Below are positions 1 to 8,402 of a stretch of DNA of 17,218 nt, in pieces. The notes under the pieces were generated by a model, which made no database searches, had not been told where the DNA came from, and saw only the letters and a list, made by a program, of their open reading frames with translations. The DNA lies in contig JALNYW010000006.1 of NCBI GenBank assembly GCA_023229665.1, positions 1 through 17,218 on the forward strand. The letters run 5' to 3'. The stretch comes from Patescibacteria group bacterium. GTDB lineage: Bacteria; Patescibacteriota; Patescibacteriia; 2-12-FULL-60-25. A program made the position numbers and the translations under genes. The first letter of the stretch is position 1. Each line of letters starts with the position of its first letter.

Positions 1-1
1 T

Positions 2-3000
2 GGCGCCTCCCATGCTTTGGCGGCAGCGACGGTAGCCCCTTTGGTCTCATACCAAGCCAGGCTCATGGATCCCTCAGGGTTCCCTGTGTCTGATGGAACC
101 TATTCGGTTCAATTTTCGCTATACGATGCGGCTTCTGGAGGAAATCGTCTTTGGACGGCTGCTGGAACGTTAGTGACTCCCACAGCCATTTCCGTCTCAG
201 TCCAGAATGGATTGTTTTCGGTTTTGCTGGGTGATACCGGACAAAACACTTTAGATACTGTCGATTGGAACCAGGATAACTTGTATATCGGGGTTACCAT
301 TGGTGCGGATTCGGAAATGACTCCGAGACGAAGACTGGCCGCCGTTCCCCAAGCCTTCAATGCAATGCAGCTTCAGGGCATGTATGCCTCAAGCACGGCT
401 TTTGGAGCGAGTTCGCTCTTCACCGTGAACCAGACATCCAACACGAGCGCCACCGGAACCCGTACCGCATTGGAAGTCCGTTCAGCCGGTACCAATGATT
501 CCAATGATTTTCTTATTCGAGGCGTGAATGATCTTGCGAATACGGTGTTTAGCGTGAATAGGCAGGGAAGCGTGACCACAACCGGTGGACTAAACGTGTT
601 TGGAACCGCTTCAACAACGAACCTGTTCGTGGCTGGACAGCTTGTTTGTCTGGCAAATGGGACGAATTGTACGGGGGGCTCGACTGATACCCTCGCGAGC
701 GTGTCCGCTCGCGGATCGTTCGCTACTTCGACATTACAATTGTACGGAGGGTTTGTCGCAGGTTCCTCGACCGTGACTTCGACGCTCACAGTTTTGGGCG
801 GGGTTTCCACTACGCATGCGACAGCGACGAGTCTCTATATCCAGAGCGGTACCAGCCAGCAGGCGATCACCGTCGAAGATCCGGCTACCACGTTTAAAAT
901 CTTTACCGTTTCTGGCGAAGCCTCATTGGGTACGACGAATTCGAGTAACTTGAATTTTACGACTGACGGTTCATCCCGTTGGTTCATTGATACCGTGGGC
1001 AATCTGCAACCGACATCCGACGCCTCTTACAATCTTGGCTCGGCGGTTGGCGGCCGTATCTTTACGGGCACCTTCTTAAACGTGACCTCCATCAATGTTA
1101 CGACTACTTTTGTGTACGCGTCGGGATTCGTAACCACAACTCAACTCTTTGCGAATGGCGGCACCTTTGGAAGTCTCACGGTCGGTGGCTCCACCGTTTG
1201 TCTCACGAACGGAACCGATTGTCCGGCGTATTTGCTGGCCGAAACGGATACGTTGGCTTCTGTCACAGCTCGTGGCGGCTTCTCGACGACGACACTCCAG
1301 CTCTACGGTGGCTTTGTTGGATCGAGCTCCACCGTCACCTCTACTTTGACCGTCCTCGGCTCGACTTCGCTTCAGAATGTGACGGGCTTGAATGCCACCT
1401 TCACAAACGCCACGGCAACGAATTTATTCGTCTCCGGAACCGTCTCCACGACTCAAGTATATGTAACGGGACAGCTGGTGTGTTTGGCGAATGGCGTGAA
1501 TTGCACGACACCTCCTTCTACCGACCTTAACTGGACTTTTGACGGACCCTCGGACTTCGTGCGGAATGCAACACCCACCACGGACCTTGTCCTTGGCTCC
1601 ACCGCAACCTCAACCGGAGCTCCTGCTTATTTCGATCTTTCCGGTGGTACGAATGGCTCATCTAACTTTTATTTTGGACATGCGACCAATGCGAACGTAT
1701 TGATTGGAGGAACAAGTACGACGGACACGGGATTAAACGCTTTGTTTGCCTTAAACGGAGATGACCTCTTTGTCCATGGAAATATCGGTAGCGCTTCGAG
1801 CATCTATACGAATGGCGCATTTGTGGCGGGTTCGAGTTCTACGTATTTTGGAAACGGTTATATTCGAAAGAATGATACTGGGGCGCTTGCAATCAATACC
1901 GTAAGCGGAACCAGCTTCACGAACGGAGTGAGCCAGCTCTGGAATTCGCAAGTCAATCCTCAGAAACTTTCCGAGTTCCTGATTAGCAAAACGGGCGAAT
2001 TTCTTGTACGCGGACGATACGTGTATGTCGTAAATAATTCGGATAACGTCTTGCGCATACTCGACGCGACCGATCCGATGAATGTCCGTTTGGTCGGCCA
2101 AACTGCGGATTTGGGCGGCACGCCTACCGCTTTGGCGGATGACGGAAGATTTATTTACGTCGGACTCGGAACGGCTGATCTGGCCCTGATCGACGTTTCC
2201 AATCCGAGCGCGCCTTTTGTCGTAAATACGTACCTGAACATCCCGGGAAATTCATTCAAAATCATCGGCAAACACCTGTACGCGGTCGGCGGCTCCGGTA
2301 TAAAGATTTTCGACATCACTAATGCCGCCACTTCCATCCCTTTGGTGGGAAGCGATACATCGTTTGAGTCATCAGATTTCGTTATTGATGGTCAATACCT
2401 CTATTCGGTCGGCGGTTCCCTCTCATTCCAGTTCGCCGTGGTCGATATCAGTTCTCCGTCGAATCCGCACGTGGTCGGTACGCGTGAGCTTTCATCGGGC
2501 TCGGTCAGTATCGCGCTTCGCGGAAAAACCGCCTTCGTTGCCGATAGTTCGGCGGGTGAGTTCTACGCATTTGACGTAAAAAATCCGACGAATCCTTTTG
2601 TCATGACGACGACGACCGGGCTTACGGCTCCGGGACGTGTAAGCGTGGGCGGCCGTTATCTTTATGTTCCCGATGGCAGCGCCATACAGGTGTACGATGT
2701 CCAAACTACAACCAGCATCGCCCAGGTTGGGTCGATCGGTGATTTTGGCACGGCCTCCTATTTTCTCCCTTCCGGGCGTTACTCTTTTGCTTCGGATAGC
2801 GCCGGCGGAGGTGCGGGCTTCATCGCCATCTATGATACGCAGGGCACGGAAGTACAGAGCCTGACCGCGCACTCTTTAGAAGCGGGCGATGGCCGTATAT
2901 TAAATGATTTCGTGGTTGGACAGGCGCTCACCGTAGGGAGTGGACTAAACGTGGGCTTTGAAGGGATCGGCTCATGGGGGGCGCTGTCCGTGTACGCCAC

Positions 3001-6000
3001 TAATACAACTTCGTCTTTTGCCGGCGGCGTCGAGATTTTTGGAGGCTTGCGCACGGTCGGGCACTTATCCGCGGCCGGTACTTTTGCCGTCGACGGGACG
3101 CTTTCCGTCAATGGGCAAATCGATACGGATTTGATTCCTGCCGCGAACGCAACGTATTCGCTCGGTTCGGAATTTGGAAACCAGTGGAATGCCTTTTTCG
3201 AGCACGTGACGGCTTCGAGTCTCTATATTCAAAACCGGGTAAACATTACGGGTAGCGTGCTTGGGTCGCCTCAGCTCTCGGTTGTGACGACGACGGGAGT
3301 CCTGGGCGGCGGTTCGCCAGACATCGTGGTCAAGGATAAGACCATCTTCATGACGAACTCGGCGTCGAACACGCTTGTCGTGCTTGATCACTCGAATTTT
3401 AATAGCATAAAAGTAGTCACGACCACGCAAATCGGGACCGGGCCATTCGAAATGGAGCTCGCGTATCCGAATTCGTTGATGATCGCGCGTTCCGGCGCCC
3501 TGGATCTTTACAATGTGGAAAATGCCGCAAGTCCGACCTTGATTACAACGATCACGGCGACGGGCATCGTGGACTTTAAGATGGTGAATGGGTACGTCCA
3601 CTACACGTCCCTCGGAGGCATAGCCGATTATGTCGTTACGGACATTTCCGGGAGGACGGTAGGGACGCTGAATGGGTTGGGTGACTTTACACAAATGGAT
3701 ATCCAGGGTGAAACCGCCTATGTCGCTGATACGGCGAGTGGCGTCGTGCGCATCATTGATATCACCAACCCCGCCGCCCCGACTCAGATTGCGACTTACA
3801 CGCCCAGCAGCGGCGCACCCTCGAGCGTGAACGTACAAGGGAATTTGATGTTCGTTGGACGCACGTCCGTCACCACGGGTGACATTGTAAGCATCGCGAG
3901 CTCGACCAGTCCTACATTCCTGAATACATTCAGCTGTAGCCAGTTCAATTGTGACGTCGTCTTTGTCGCGGGACGCTATGTGTACACGAAGGGAGTGAAT
4001 TTTGTCAGCAACCCAGCAGGCGTGAGGGTTCTTGATGTGAATGACCCGAATAACCAGGTTTCCTACACGGCGGCCGAGTTCGGTATGCGCGCCTTTGATA
4101 TGGATATCAACGGGCGTTATCTGTACGTCGCCGGTTCTTTTGACTTCGCCGGCTCCGGCACCACGACGCTCACCGTGCTTGATACCGGCGGGTTGGATGC
4201 TCCCGGTATTTCCGCGGGCGCATTTGATACCGGTTGGGCAAACGTCAGGAATTCATTGACCGTGGGCAAGGACGTCGAGATCGTCGGTTCGCTTTCAGCG
4301 AAAGGCGGCCGCTTCATCTCCGATGTCGACATCCTCTCGTTTAGTGCAAGCCCGACGTTGAAGGTTGCAAACTCAGGACCGGGCGCCGGTGGGCGCAACT
4401 GGGGTATTTGGGCGAATACTTTGTCCGTTGGAGATACGACAGGTAACCAGGTGCCCACGGGTACACAGAATTATCAGATGGTGATTTCATACAATGGAGG
4501 TGCCAGTGGTTACGGTCTCTGTATCGATGACCGGACGAACGCCGGAACTTGTCCTGACAGCGCCGCTGCAAACTCGTCGATTTTGGCCGATAATGCCGTG
4601 ACCGCCAACGCATTCGACTTAGCGGAAATGTATTCGGTGAGCGGATCATCTACGCCTGGCGATTTGCTTGTATTGGATCAAACCGTCTCTACCACGGTCA
4701 AAGTATCTTCTGGAATTACGTATGATTCCAAGGTGATAGGCGTGGTCTCGACGCGTCCGGGTTTTGTCCTTGGTTGGAATGGGGGCGCGCAGGTTGCCTT
4801 AGCCGGCCGCGTGCCGCTAAAGGTTGCAATGACGAATGGCTCGATCCAAATCGGCGATGCGCTCGTATCTTCCGACATTCCCGGATATGCGATGAAAGCC
4901 ACGAAACCAGGAACCATGGTCGGATATGCCTTGGAAGATGCGAATGCCACGGGAACCATCGAAGTGTTCGTGAATGTCGGATATTACGCCGGAACGGTCT
5001 TAGATACGGATGGAACCGTGACACGCATCAGCGATGACGTGGTTTTCGCCTCGCGTGAGACAGCTTCCAGCACCAATCCATTCGTGGATTCTTGGGGACT
5101 GACATTCCGCGGAAGCGTGTGGGATTCGCTGTCATCTAGCGTGGTTTCGCGTGACTTCTCCATCTTGAATGACGTCATTTCTTCGACGAGCTCACTCCTG
5201 ACCATCCGTAACTCGAATGGCACGAGCATTTTCACCATGGATGAAGCGGGGAACGCTTCATTTAGCGGCGATGTGCAGGTGGGTGGACGCCTCTTCCCGT
5301 CTTCACGCGGCTTGAAGCAGGACGACTACTACATTTTCCTGGATAACCAGGCTCCGACGGGCACGTATATCGCGACGAATGCGGACGGTTGGCAGTCCAT
5401 GGATACGTATGACTTTGCCGAGCGCTTCTATTCGCCGGATGCATTGGAGCCGGGTGATCTCGTCGTCGTGAAAAACACGGGAAACCACCATGTCCAGCGC
5501 GCCTGGAATGAAACCGACTTGCTTGTCGGTATCGTTTCGACGCGCCCGGCCTTCATTGCCGGTCGTCCCGCGACGAATACCCATCCGATCGCATTGTCAG
5601 GCCGTGTTCCGACCAAGGTTTCCGCCTTGAAAGGCGAAATCAAGGCAGGTGATCCGCTCGCGCCTTCCACTATGCCCGGCGTGGCGGTCAAAGCCACCAA
5701 GACGGGTCCGATCGTCGGCCTTGCGTTGGAGGATTATTCGGCCGAAACGATCGGATTGATCGAGGTGAACGTGAATCCGGGCTGGTGGACCGCCACGGAA
5801 GCTCCGGTGGAATCGCAAACGATTATCCAACAGGTTTCTACGGACGGAGCATCGCGTCGCGGCATGGCCAAGATCGATGCCGGTGTGAAGAAGGTCACAG
5901 TTACCTATGAAACCATCAATAGCTATCCATTCGTGCAGGTAACGCCGCGTGGCTTGATCGTGGGCGCATGGGGAACCGAAAACTACTCGGATACGGGCTT

Positions 6001-6319
6001 TGACATTGTCTTAGCCGAAGCACAGAGCTTTGACGCCTATTTCTCCTGGGAAGTGGAGCCTTTGCAGACGGGGGACAGGCTCTATCAGTCAGACGGTACC
6101 TTCCTGGATTTGAATGAGATGACGGGCCAACCTTTGGGCGCGCCTCTTGCGACAACCACGGAAGAAGTGATCGAACCGGTCGAAGCCCCAACGACAACCA
6201 CGGAGGTTGTGGAGACAGTTACATCAACCGAACCTGTGGTTGAAGAACCGGTCATCGTACCCGAACCGGTCTCGGAAGAGCCGCCCTCGACCGAAAGTTC
6301 CACGACGACAGAATCATAG
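2..6319 (+). CDS. Giant secreted fibre/adhesin-like protein with two LVIVD-type propellers and two DLAE modules (5' partial)
   Basis: The frame is open to the left edge. The first visible residues, GASHALAAATVAP, look like the end of a signal peptide (ALAA, then ATVAP), so the true start lies outside the window and the TTG at 17 is not the initiator. Residues here count from the codon at 2. About 16-125 is the N-terminal module common to such proteins (SYQARL, 'GLFSVLLG', 'EMTPRRRL'). About 130-650 has fibre repeats with three CX6C motifs and one 'YNLGS' module. About 670-957 and 1106-1400 each hold seven LVIVD-like motifs, probably beta-propellers, with a second 'YSLGS' module between them. 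DLAE modules lie at about 1538-1663 and 1803-1930. A small beta domain follows at 1945-2019, then a Thr/Glu/Pro/Val tail to 2105. I see no C-terminal anchor or sortase motif. The role is inferred to be an extracellular fibre or adhesin; no enzyme domain was recognised. Confidence 0.93.
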   Translation, partial: GASHALAAATVAPLVSYQARLMDPSGFPVSDGTYSVQFSLYDAASGGNRLWTAAGTLVTPTAISVSVQNGLFSVLLGDTGQNTLDTVDWNQDNLYIGVTIGADSEMTPRRRLAAVPQAFNAMQLQGMYASSTAFGASSLFTVNQTSNTSATGTRTALEVRSAGTNDSNDFLIRGVNDLANTVFSVNRQGSVTTTGGLNVFGTASTTNLFVAGQLVCLANGTNCTGGSTDTLASVSARGSFATSTLQLYGGFVAGSSTVTSTLTVLGGVSTTHATATSLYIQSGTSQQAITVEDPATTFKIFTVSGEASLGTTNSSNLNFTTDGSSRWFIDTVGNLQPTSDASYNLGSAVGGRIFTGTFLNVTSINVTTTFVYASGFVTTTQLFANGGTFGSLTVGGSTVCLTNGTDCPAYLLAETDTLASVTARGGFSTTTLQLYGGFVGSSSTVTSTLTVLGSTSLQNVTGLNATFTNATATNLFVSGTVSTTQVYVTGQLVCLANGVNCTTPPSTDLNWTFDGPSDFVRNATPTTDLVLGSTATSTGAPAYFDLSGGTNGSSNFYFGHATNANVLIGGTSTTDTGLNALFALNGDDLFVHGNIGSASSIYTNGAFVAGSSSTYFGNGYIRKNDTGALAINTVSGTSFTNGVSQLWNSQVNPQKLSEFLISKTGEFLVRGRYVYVVNNSDNVLRILDATDPMNVRLVGQTADLGGTPTALADDGRFIYVGLGTADLALIDVSNPSAPFVVNTYLNIPGNSFKIIGKHLYAVGGSGIKIFDITNAATSIPLVGSDTSFESSDFVIDGQYLYSVGGSLSFQFAVVDISSPSNPHVVGTRELSSGSVSIALRGKTAFVADSSAGEFYAFDVKNPTNPFVMTTTTGLTAPGRVSVGGRYLYVPDGSAIQVYDVQTTTSIAQVGSIGDFGTASYFLPSGRYSFASDSAGGGAGFIAIYDTQGTEVQSLTAHSLEAGDGRILNDFVVGQALTVGSGLNVGFEGIGSWGALSVYATNTTSSFAGGVEIFGGLRTVGHLSAAGTFAVDGTLSVNGQIDTDLIPAANATYSLGSEFGNQWNAFFEHVTASSLYIQNRVNITGSVLGSPQLSVVTTTGVLGGGSPDIVVKDKTIFMTNSASNTLVVLDHSNFNSIKVVTTTQIGTGPFEMELAYPNSLMIARSGALDLYNVENAASPTLITTITATGIVDFKMVNGYVHYTSLGGIADYVVTDISGRTVGTLNGLGDFTQMDIQGETAYVADTASGVVRIIDITNPAAPTQIATYTPSSGAPSSVNVQGNLMFVGRTSVTTGDIVSIASSTSPTFLNTFSCSQFNCDVVFVAGRYVYTKGVNFVSNPAGVRVLDVNDPNNQVSYTAAEFGMRAFDMDINGRYLYVAGSFDFAGSGTTTLTVLDTGGLDAPGISAGAFDTGWANVRNSLTVGKDVEIVGSLSAKGGRFISDVDILSFSASPTLKVANSGPGAGGRNWGIWANTLSVGDTTGNQVPTGTQNYQMVISYNGGASGYGLCIDDRTNAGTCPDSAAANSSILADNAVTANAFDLAEMYSVSGSSTPGDLLVLDQTVSTTVKVSSGITYDSKVIGVVSTRPGFVLGWNGGAQVALAGRVPLKVAMTNGSIQIGDALVSSDIPGYAMKATKPGTMVGYALEDANATGTIEVFVNVGYYAGTVLDTDGTVTRISDDVVFASRETASSTNPFVDSWGLTFRGSVWDSLSSSVVSRDFSILNDVISSTSSLLTIRNSNGTSIFTMDEAGNASFSGDVQVGGRLFPSSRGLKQDDYYIFLDNQAPTGTYIATNADGWQSMDTYDFAERFYSPDALEPGDLVVVKNTGNHHVQRAWNETDLLVGIVSTRPAFIAGRPATNTHPIALSGRVPTKVSALKGEIKAGDPLAPSTMPGVAVKATKTGPIVGLALEDYSAETIGLIEVNVNPGWWTATEAPVESQTIIQQVSTDGASRRGMAKIDAGVKKVTVTYETINSYPFVQVTPRGLIVGAWGTENYSDTGFDIVLAEAQSFDAYFSWEVEPLQTGDRLYQSDGTFLDLNEMTGQPLGAPLATTTEEVIEPVEAPTTTTEVVETVTSTEPVVEEPVIVPEPVSEEPPSTESSTTTES
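647..1504 (+). repeat. Fibre repeats with CX6C motifs, shared with the second giant protein
   Basis: Two copies of the unit TLASVxARGxFxTxTLQL followed by GGFV and STVTSTLTVLG are encoded near 691 and 1250. Three CX6C motifs (VCLANGTNC, VCLTNGTDC and VCLANGVNC) are encoded at 647-670, 1199-1222 and 1481-1504. The same unit makes up nearly all of the gene starting at 10413, so the two giant proteins share ancestry or have exchanged modules. The 'DASYNLGSAVGG' module near 1018-1055 interrupts the series. The paired cysteines could form a local disulfide outside the cell (inference). Confidence 0.8.
2010..2870 (+). repeat. First LVIVD-like beta-propeller block (seven motifs)
   Basis: Seven motifs of the form 'hydrophobic x hydrophobic D, x, x, N/S P' follow one another at intervals of roughly 35-45 residues: VLRILDATDP, LALIDVSNPS, GIKIFDITNA, FAVVDISSPS, FYAFDVKNPT, AIQVYDVQTT and FIAIYDTQGT. 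Most are preceded by a strand such as GRYVYVV, GRFIYVG, GKHLYAV, GQYLYSV or GRYLYVP. This is the pattern of LVIVD repeats (Pfam PF08309 family, named from memory). Seven copies fit a closed seven-bladed propeller. I did not recognise a ligand or catalytic residue. Confidence 0.8.
3318..4200 (+). repeat. Second LVIVD-like beta-propeller block (seven motifs)
   Basis: A second, more divergent set of about seven motifs is encoded here: TLVVLDHSN, ALDLYNVENA, ADYVVTDIS, VVRIIDITNP, DIVSIASSTS, GVRVLDVNDP and TLTVLDTGG. Some are preceded by GETAYVAD, GRYVYTKG or GRYLYVAG strands. The sequence differs clearly from the first block, so this is not a recent tandem copy. It contains a CX4C pair (CSQFNC) not seen in the first block. 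A second propeller is inferred from the spacing and motif pattern. Confidence 0.72.
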
Positions 6320-6334
6320 TTGTTGGCTCCGTTA

Positions 6335-6343
6335 TGGTATATT
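6335..6343 (+). promoter_or_regulatory. Possible extended -10 promoter (TGGTATATT) for the dockerin gene
   Basis: TGGTATATT fits the extended -10 form TGnTATAAT with one mismatch. It ends 6 bases before the ATG at 6350, so a transcript starting about 7 bases downstream would be leaderless or nearly so, in keeping with the lack of a Shine-Dalgarno sequence here. No convincing -35 box was found; TTGTTG at 6320-6325 is too close. The match could be chance. Confidence 0.3.
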
Positions 6344-6349
6344 TCCAGC

Positions 6350-7498
6350 ATGTTCCGCAAGGGCATGTTGTTTGTTTTTCTTTGCCTCAGCCTCGTAGGG
6401 GCGCATTCTGCTTTTGCGACCGATCAAAGCAGCGTGAACTATCGGAATATCGGCCCCACCTTCGCACCGACGGTTAAAGATATCAGCTCGGCAAGTTATT
6501 TAATGACCGCATCCATTGATGCGATCGTCGGTTCCTCTCTCAGTTCGAATTACGATTTGCGAAGCGGCGTACCGATCAACGATACGAATCCGGTCGTGCC
6601 TCCCGTTTGTGGAAACGGAATCCTTGAATCCGGTGAATCTTGTGACAACGGAGTAAATAACGGGGTTTGTCCAAGAACATGCTCATCGTCTTGTACGATT
6701 AACTCTTGCGGAGGCGATACCGGCGGCGGCATTGGCGGCGGAGGCGGGGCGGAACCGCCGGCCGCTTCTTCAACGAGCGTGACGTTTCGCGGCCGGGCGT
6801 ACCCATTGAGCCGAGTGACGGTATTAAAGGACGGCCAAATCGCCATCACGACCATTGCGGGGCCTGATGCCACGTTCGATATCACCCTGACCGGTTTATC
6901 CAGCGGGAACTTCACGTTTTCTTTATATAGCGAGAGCGCGACGGGGCGCCGGTCCAGTTTATTCTCCTTCCCCGTGGTCGTGACGCAGGGCGCGAATACG
7001 ACGGTGAGCGGCATTTTTCTTTCCCCGACCATCGAAGTTGATAAGGAAATCGTGAAACACGGGGACATTGTCCAGATTTTTGGACAGTCGGCTCCGACGG
7101 CCGCCATCACCATCCAAGTGAATTCCGAACCCGTGTTCGTGAACGCGGATTCGGACGCGAGCGGCGTCTATCTATACGCATTTAACACCGGAATCATTGA
7201 ACTCGGCGACCACACGACCAAGTCCAGCGCTTCCATCGGAGGCGCGGCAAGCGCGTATAGCCCGACCGTGGGCTTCCTTGTGAATGAGACGGGCGAAGGT
7301 CCGCCTAAACCGGCTTGCGGCCGCGCGGATCTTAACTGTGATGGAAAAGTGAACCTCGTCGATTTTTCGATCGCGGCGTTTTGGTATAAGCGCGCCTTAA
7401 GCGCAGCGTTCAGTCCGATCGAAGTCGAGCGATTGAACGGCGATGGGAAAATTGATTTGGTGGACTTCAGCATTATGGCCTATTACTGGACCGGCTAA
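6350..7498 (+). CDS. Secreted dockerin-bearing protein with CGNG-type cysteine repeat and Ig-like domains
   Basis: The product is 382 residues if started at the ATG at 6350. That start gives a typical signal peptide (MFRKG, then a hydrophobic run, then SAFA) cut near residue 22. An upstream TTG at 6320 and an ATG at 6365 are alternatives. Order of parts: an S-x-N-Y type segment at about 25-80; a cysteine-rich motif CGNGILESGESCDNG with CPRTC and SSSC at about 85-120, as in the Myxo-type cysteine repeat; a Gly-rich linker; two Ig-like beta domains at about 140-315; and a type I dockerin-like module at about 322-382. The dockerin has DLNCDGKVNLVDFS and LNGDGKIDLVDFS loops. In the second loop the first calcium ligand is Arg instead of Asp. 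No enzyme domain was recognised. The next two genes encode cohesin-like domains, so this protein probably binds one or both outside the cell (inference). It lies 30 bp after the first fibre gene and 4 bp before the next gene. Confidence 0.92.
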   Translation: MFRKGMLFVFLCLSLVGAHSAFATDQSSVNYRNIGPTFAPTVKDISSASYLMTASIDAIVGSSLSSNYDLRSGVPINDTNPVVPPVCGNGILESGESCDNGVNNGVCPRTCSSSCTINSCGGDTGGGIGGGGGAEPPAASSTSVTFRGRAYPLSRVTVLKDGQIAITTIAGPDATFDITLTGLSSGNFTFSLYSESATGRRSSLFSFPVVVTQGANTTVSGIFLSPTIEVDKEIVKHGDIVQIFGQSAPTAAITIQVNSEPVFVNADSDASGVYLYAFNTGIIELGDHTTKSSASIGGAASAYSPTVGFLVNETGEGPPKPACGRADLNCDGKVNLVDFSIAAFWYKRALSAAFSPIEVERLNGDGKIDLVDFSIMAYYWTG

Positions 7499-7502
7499 CC
7501 AT

Positions 7503-8402
7503 ATGTCACGCTACACGCTTCACGCCACACGCCTCGTTGCCTTCGCCGCCTGCATCCTCTTCGCCATGCCGGCGTCGGCGGCCCTTTTGTTTAGCGAGCC
7601 TACCCAGATTGCGGTCACGCCCGACCAAGAATTTGAAGTCGCCTTCTTTCTTGATACGCAGGAGGATGATCTTAATGCGATGGAAGGGACCCTCTCCTAT
7701 CCCGCCGATCTTCTGGAATTGAAAGAAATCCGCGACGGAAACTCCATTATTAACTTCTGGGTGGATCGTCCGGCATTGGGCCAGAACCCGGTGACATTTT
7801 CAGGCATCATTCCCGGGGGATACCGATTCCCCAAAGGTCTCGTGCTTTCTTTCGTGTTTAAGGCGAAAAAGGATGGAGCGGGCGTGATCCACATTGAGAA
7901 AGCGCGCGCCTTGCGAAATGACGGGTTAGGAACCGAAGCTCCGCTTACATTAGCCTTTTCTTCCGTTACGGTATCTGCGGCTCCAGAGGTTCCCGCTCCG
8001 GCCGTAACGTCCATTCTCGATACGGAAGCACCGGAATCGTTTCGTCCCGAACTCGCCAGGGACGCGGCCGTATTTGATGGGAAATGGTTTCTCTCTTTCG
8101 CCACGCAAGACAAAGGAACGGGAATAGACCGTTATGAAGTGCAAGAATCCTATGCCTGGGGGAACGGTTCGTGGACCAAGGCATCGAGTCCCTATGTCCT
8201 TGTCGGGCAAAATCCGAGCTTCCCCATCAAAATAAAAGCGATTGACCGTGCCGGGAACGAACGTATTGAAGTCGTGACGGTCATTCCGCATGTCCGTACG
8301 TCCTTTGAGAATGCGCTCTTGCTCGGTATAATCGTCCTTGTCGTCCTGATCCTGCTCGTGAAGCAGCGGAGTGTTTGGAAAAAGAAAAAAATAAATGTCT
8401 AG
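7503..8402 (+). CDS. Membrane-anchored cohesin-domain protein, smaller paralogue
   Basis: The product is 299 residues. The ATG at 7503 was chosen over the in-frame ATG at 7443 because it lies just after the previous stop and begins a good signal peptide ending MPASA, with cleavage near residue 26. Residues about 27-160 form a cohesin-like beta domain: EFEVAFFLDT, 'MEGTLSYPADLLEL', 'SIINFWVDRP', 'SFVFKAKKDG' and 'LRNDGLGTE'. An Ig-like domain follows at about 185-265 with GTGIDRYEV and IDRAGNERIEV. A transmembrane helix (ALLLGIIVLVVLILLV) lies near 270-287, then a short basic tail ending KKKKINV. The topology is therefore cohesin outside with a C-terminal anchor. It lies 4 bp after the dockerin gene and overlaps the next gene by 8 bp. 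The partner is presumably that dockerin (inference). No Shine-Dalgarno sequence is seen. Confidence 0.92.
   Translation: MSRYTLHATRLVAFAACILFAMPASAALLFSEPTQIAVTPDQEFEVAFFLDTQEDDLNAMEGTLSYPADLLELKEIRDGNSIINFWVDRPALGQNPVTFSGIIPGGYRFPKGLVLSFVFKAKKDGAGVIHIEKARALRNDGLGTEAPLTLAFSSVTVSAAPEVPAPAVTSILDTEAPESFRPELARDAAVFDGKWFLSFATQDKGTGIDRYEVQESYAWGNGSWTKASSPYVLVGQNPSFPIKIKAIDRAGNERIEVVTVIPHVRTSFENALLLGIIVLVVLILLVKQRSVWKKKKINV

Noticed and set aside
17..19. TTG at 17 as the start of the first giant gene
   Set aside because: The frame is open to the left edge and the preceding codons read as the end of a signal peptide, so the real start is upstream of the window.
3065..3838. Long antisense open frame of 257 codons
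   Set aside because: It lies wholly opposite a well-supported coding region with propeller motifs; its product is Arg/His-rich without domain features. It is a shadow of codon bias.
4613..6319. A classical phage S74 intramolecular chaperone/endosialidase domain at the C-terminus
   Set aside because: The familiar S74 signature was not found; the C-terminal part instead has two DLAE modules, a beta domain and a Pro/Thr/Glu/Val tail.
6140..6319. A sortase (LPXTG) or transmembrane anchor at the end of the first fibre
   Set aside because: The tail has no hydrophobic segment and no LPXTG-like motif; how it is held on the cell is not visible.
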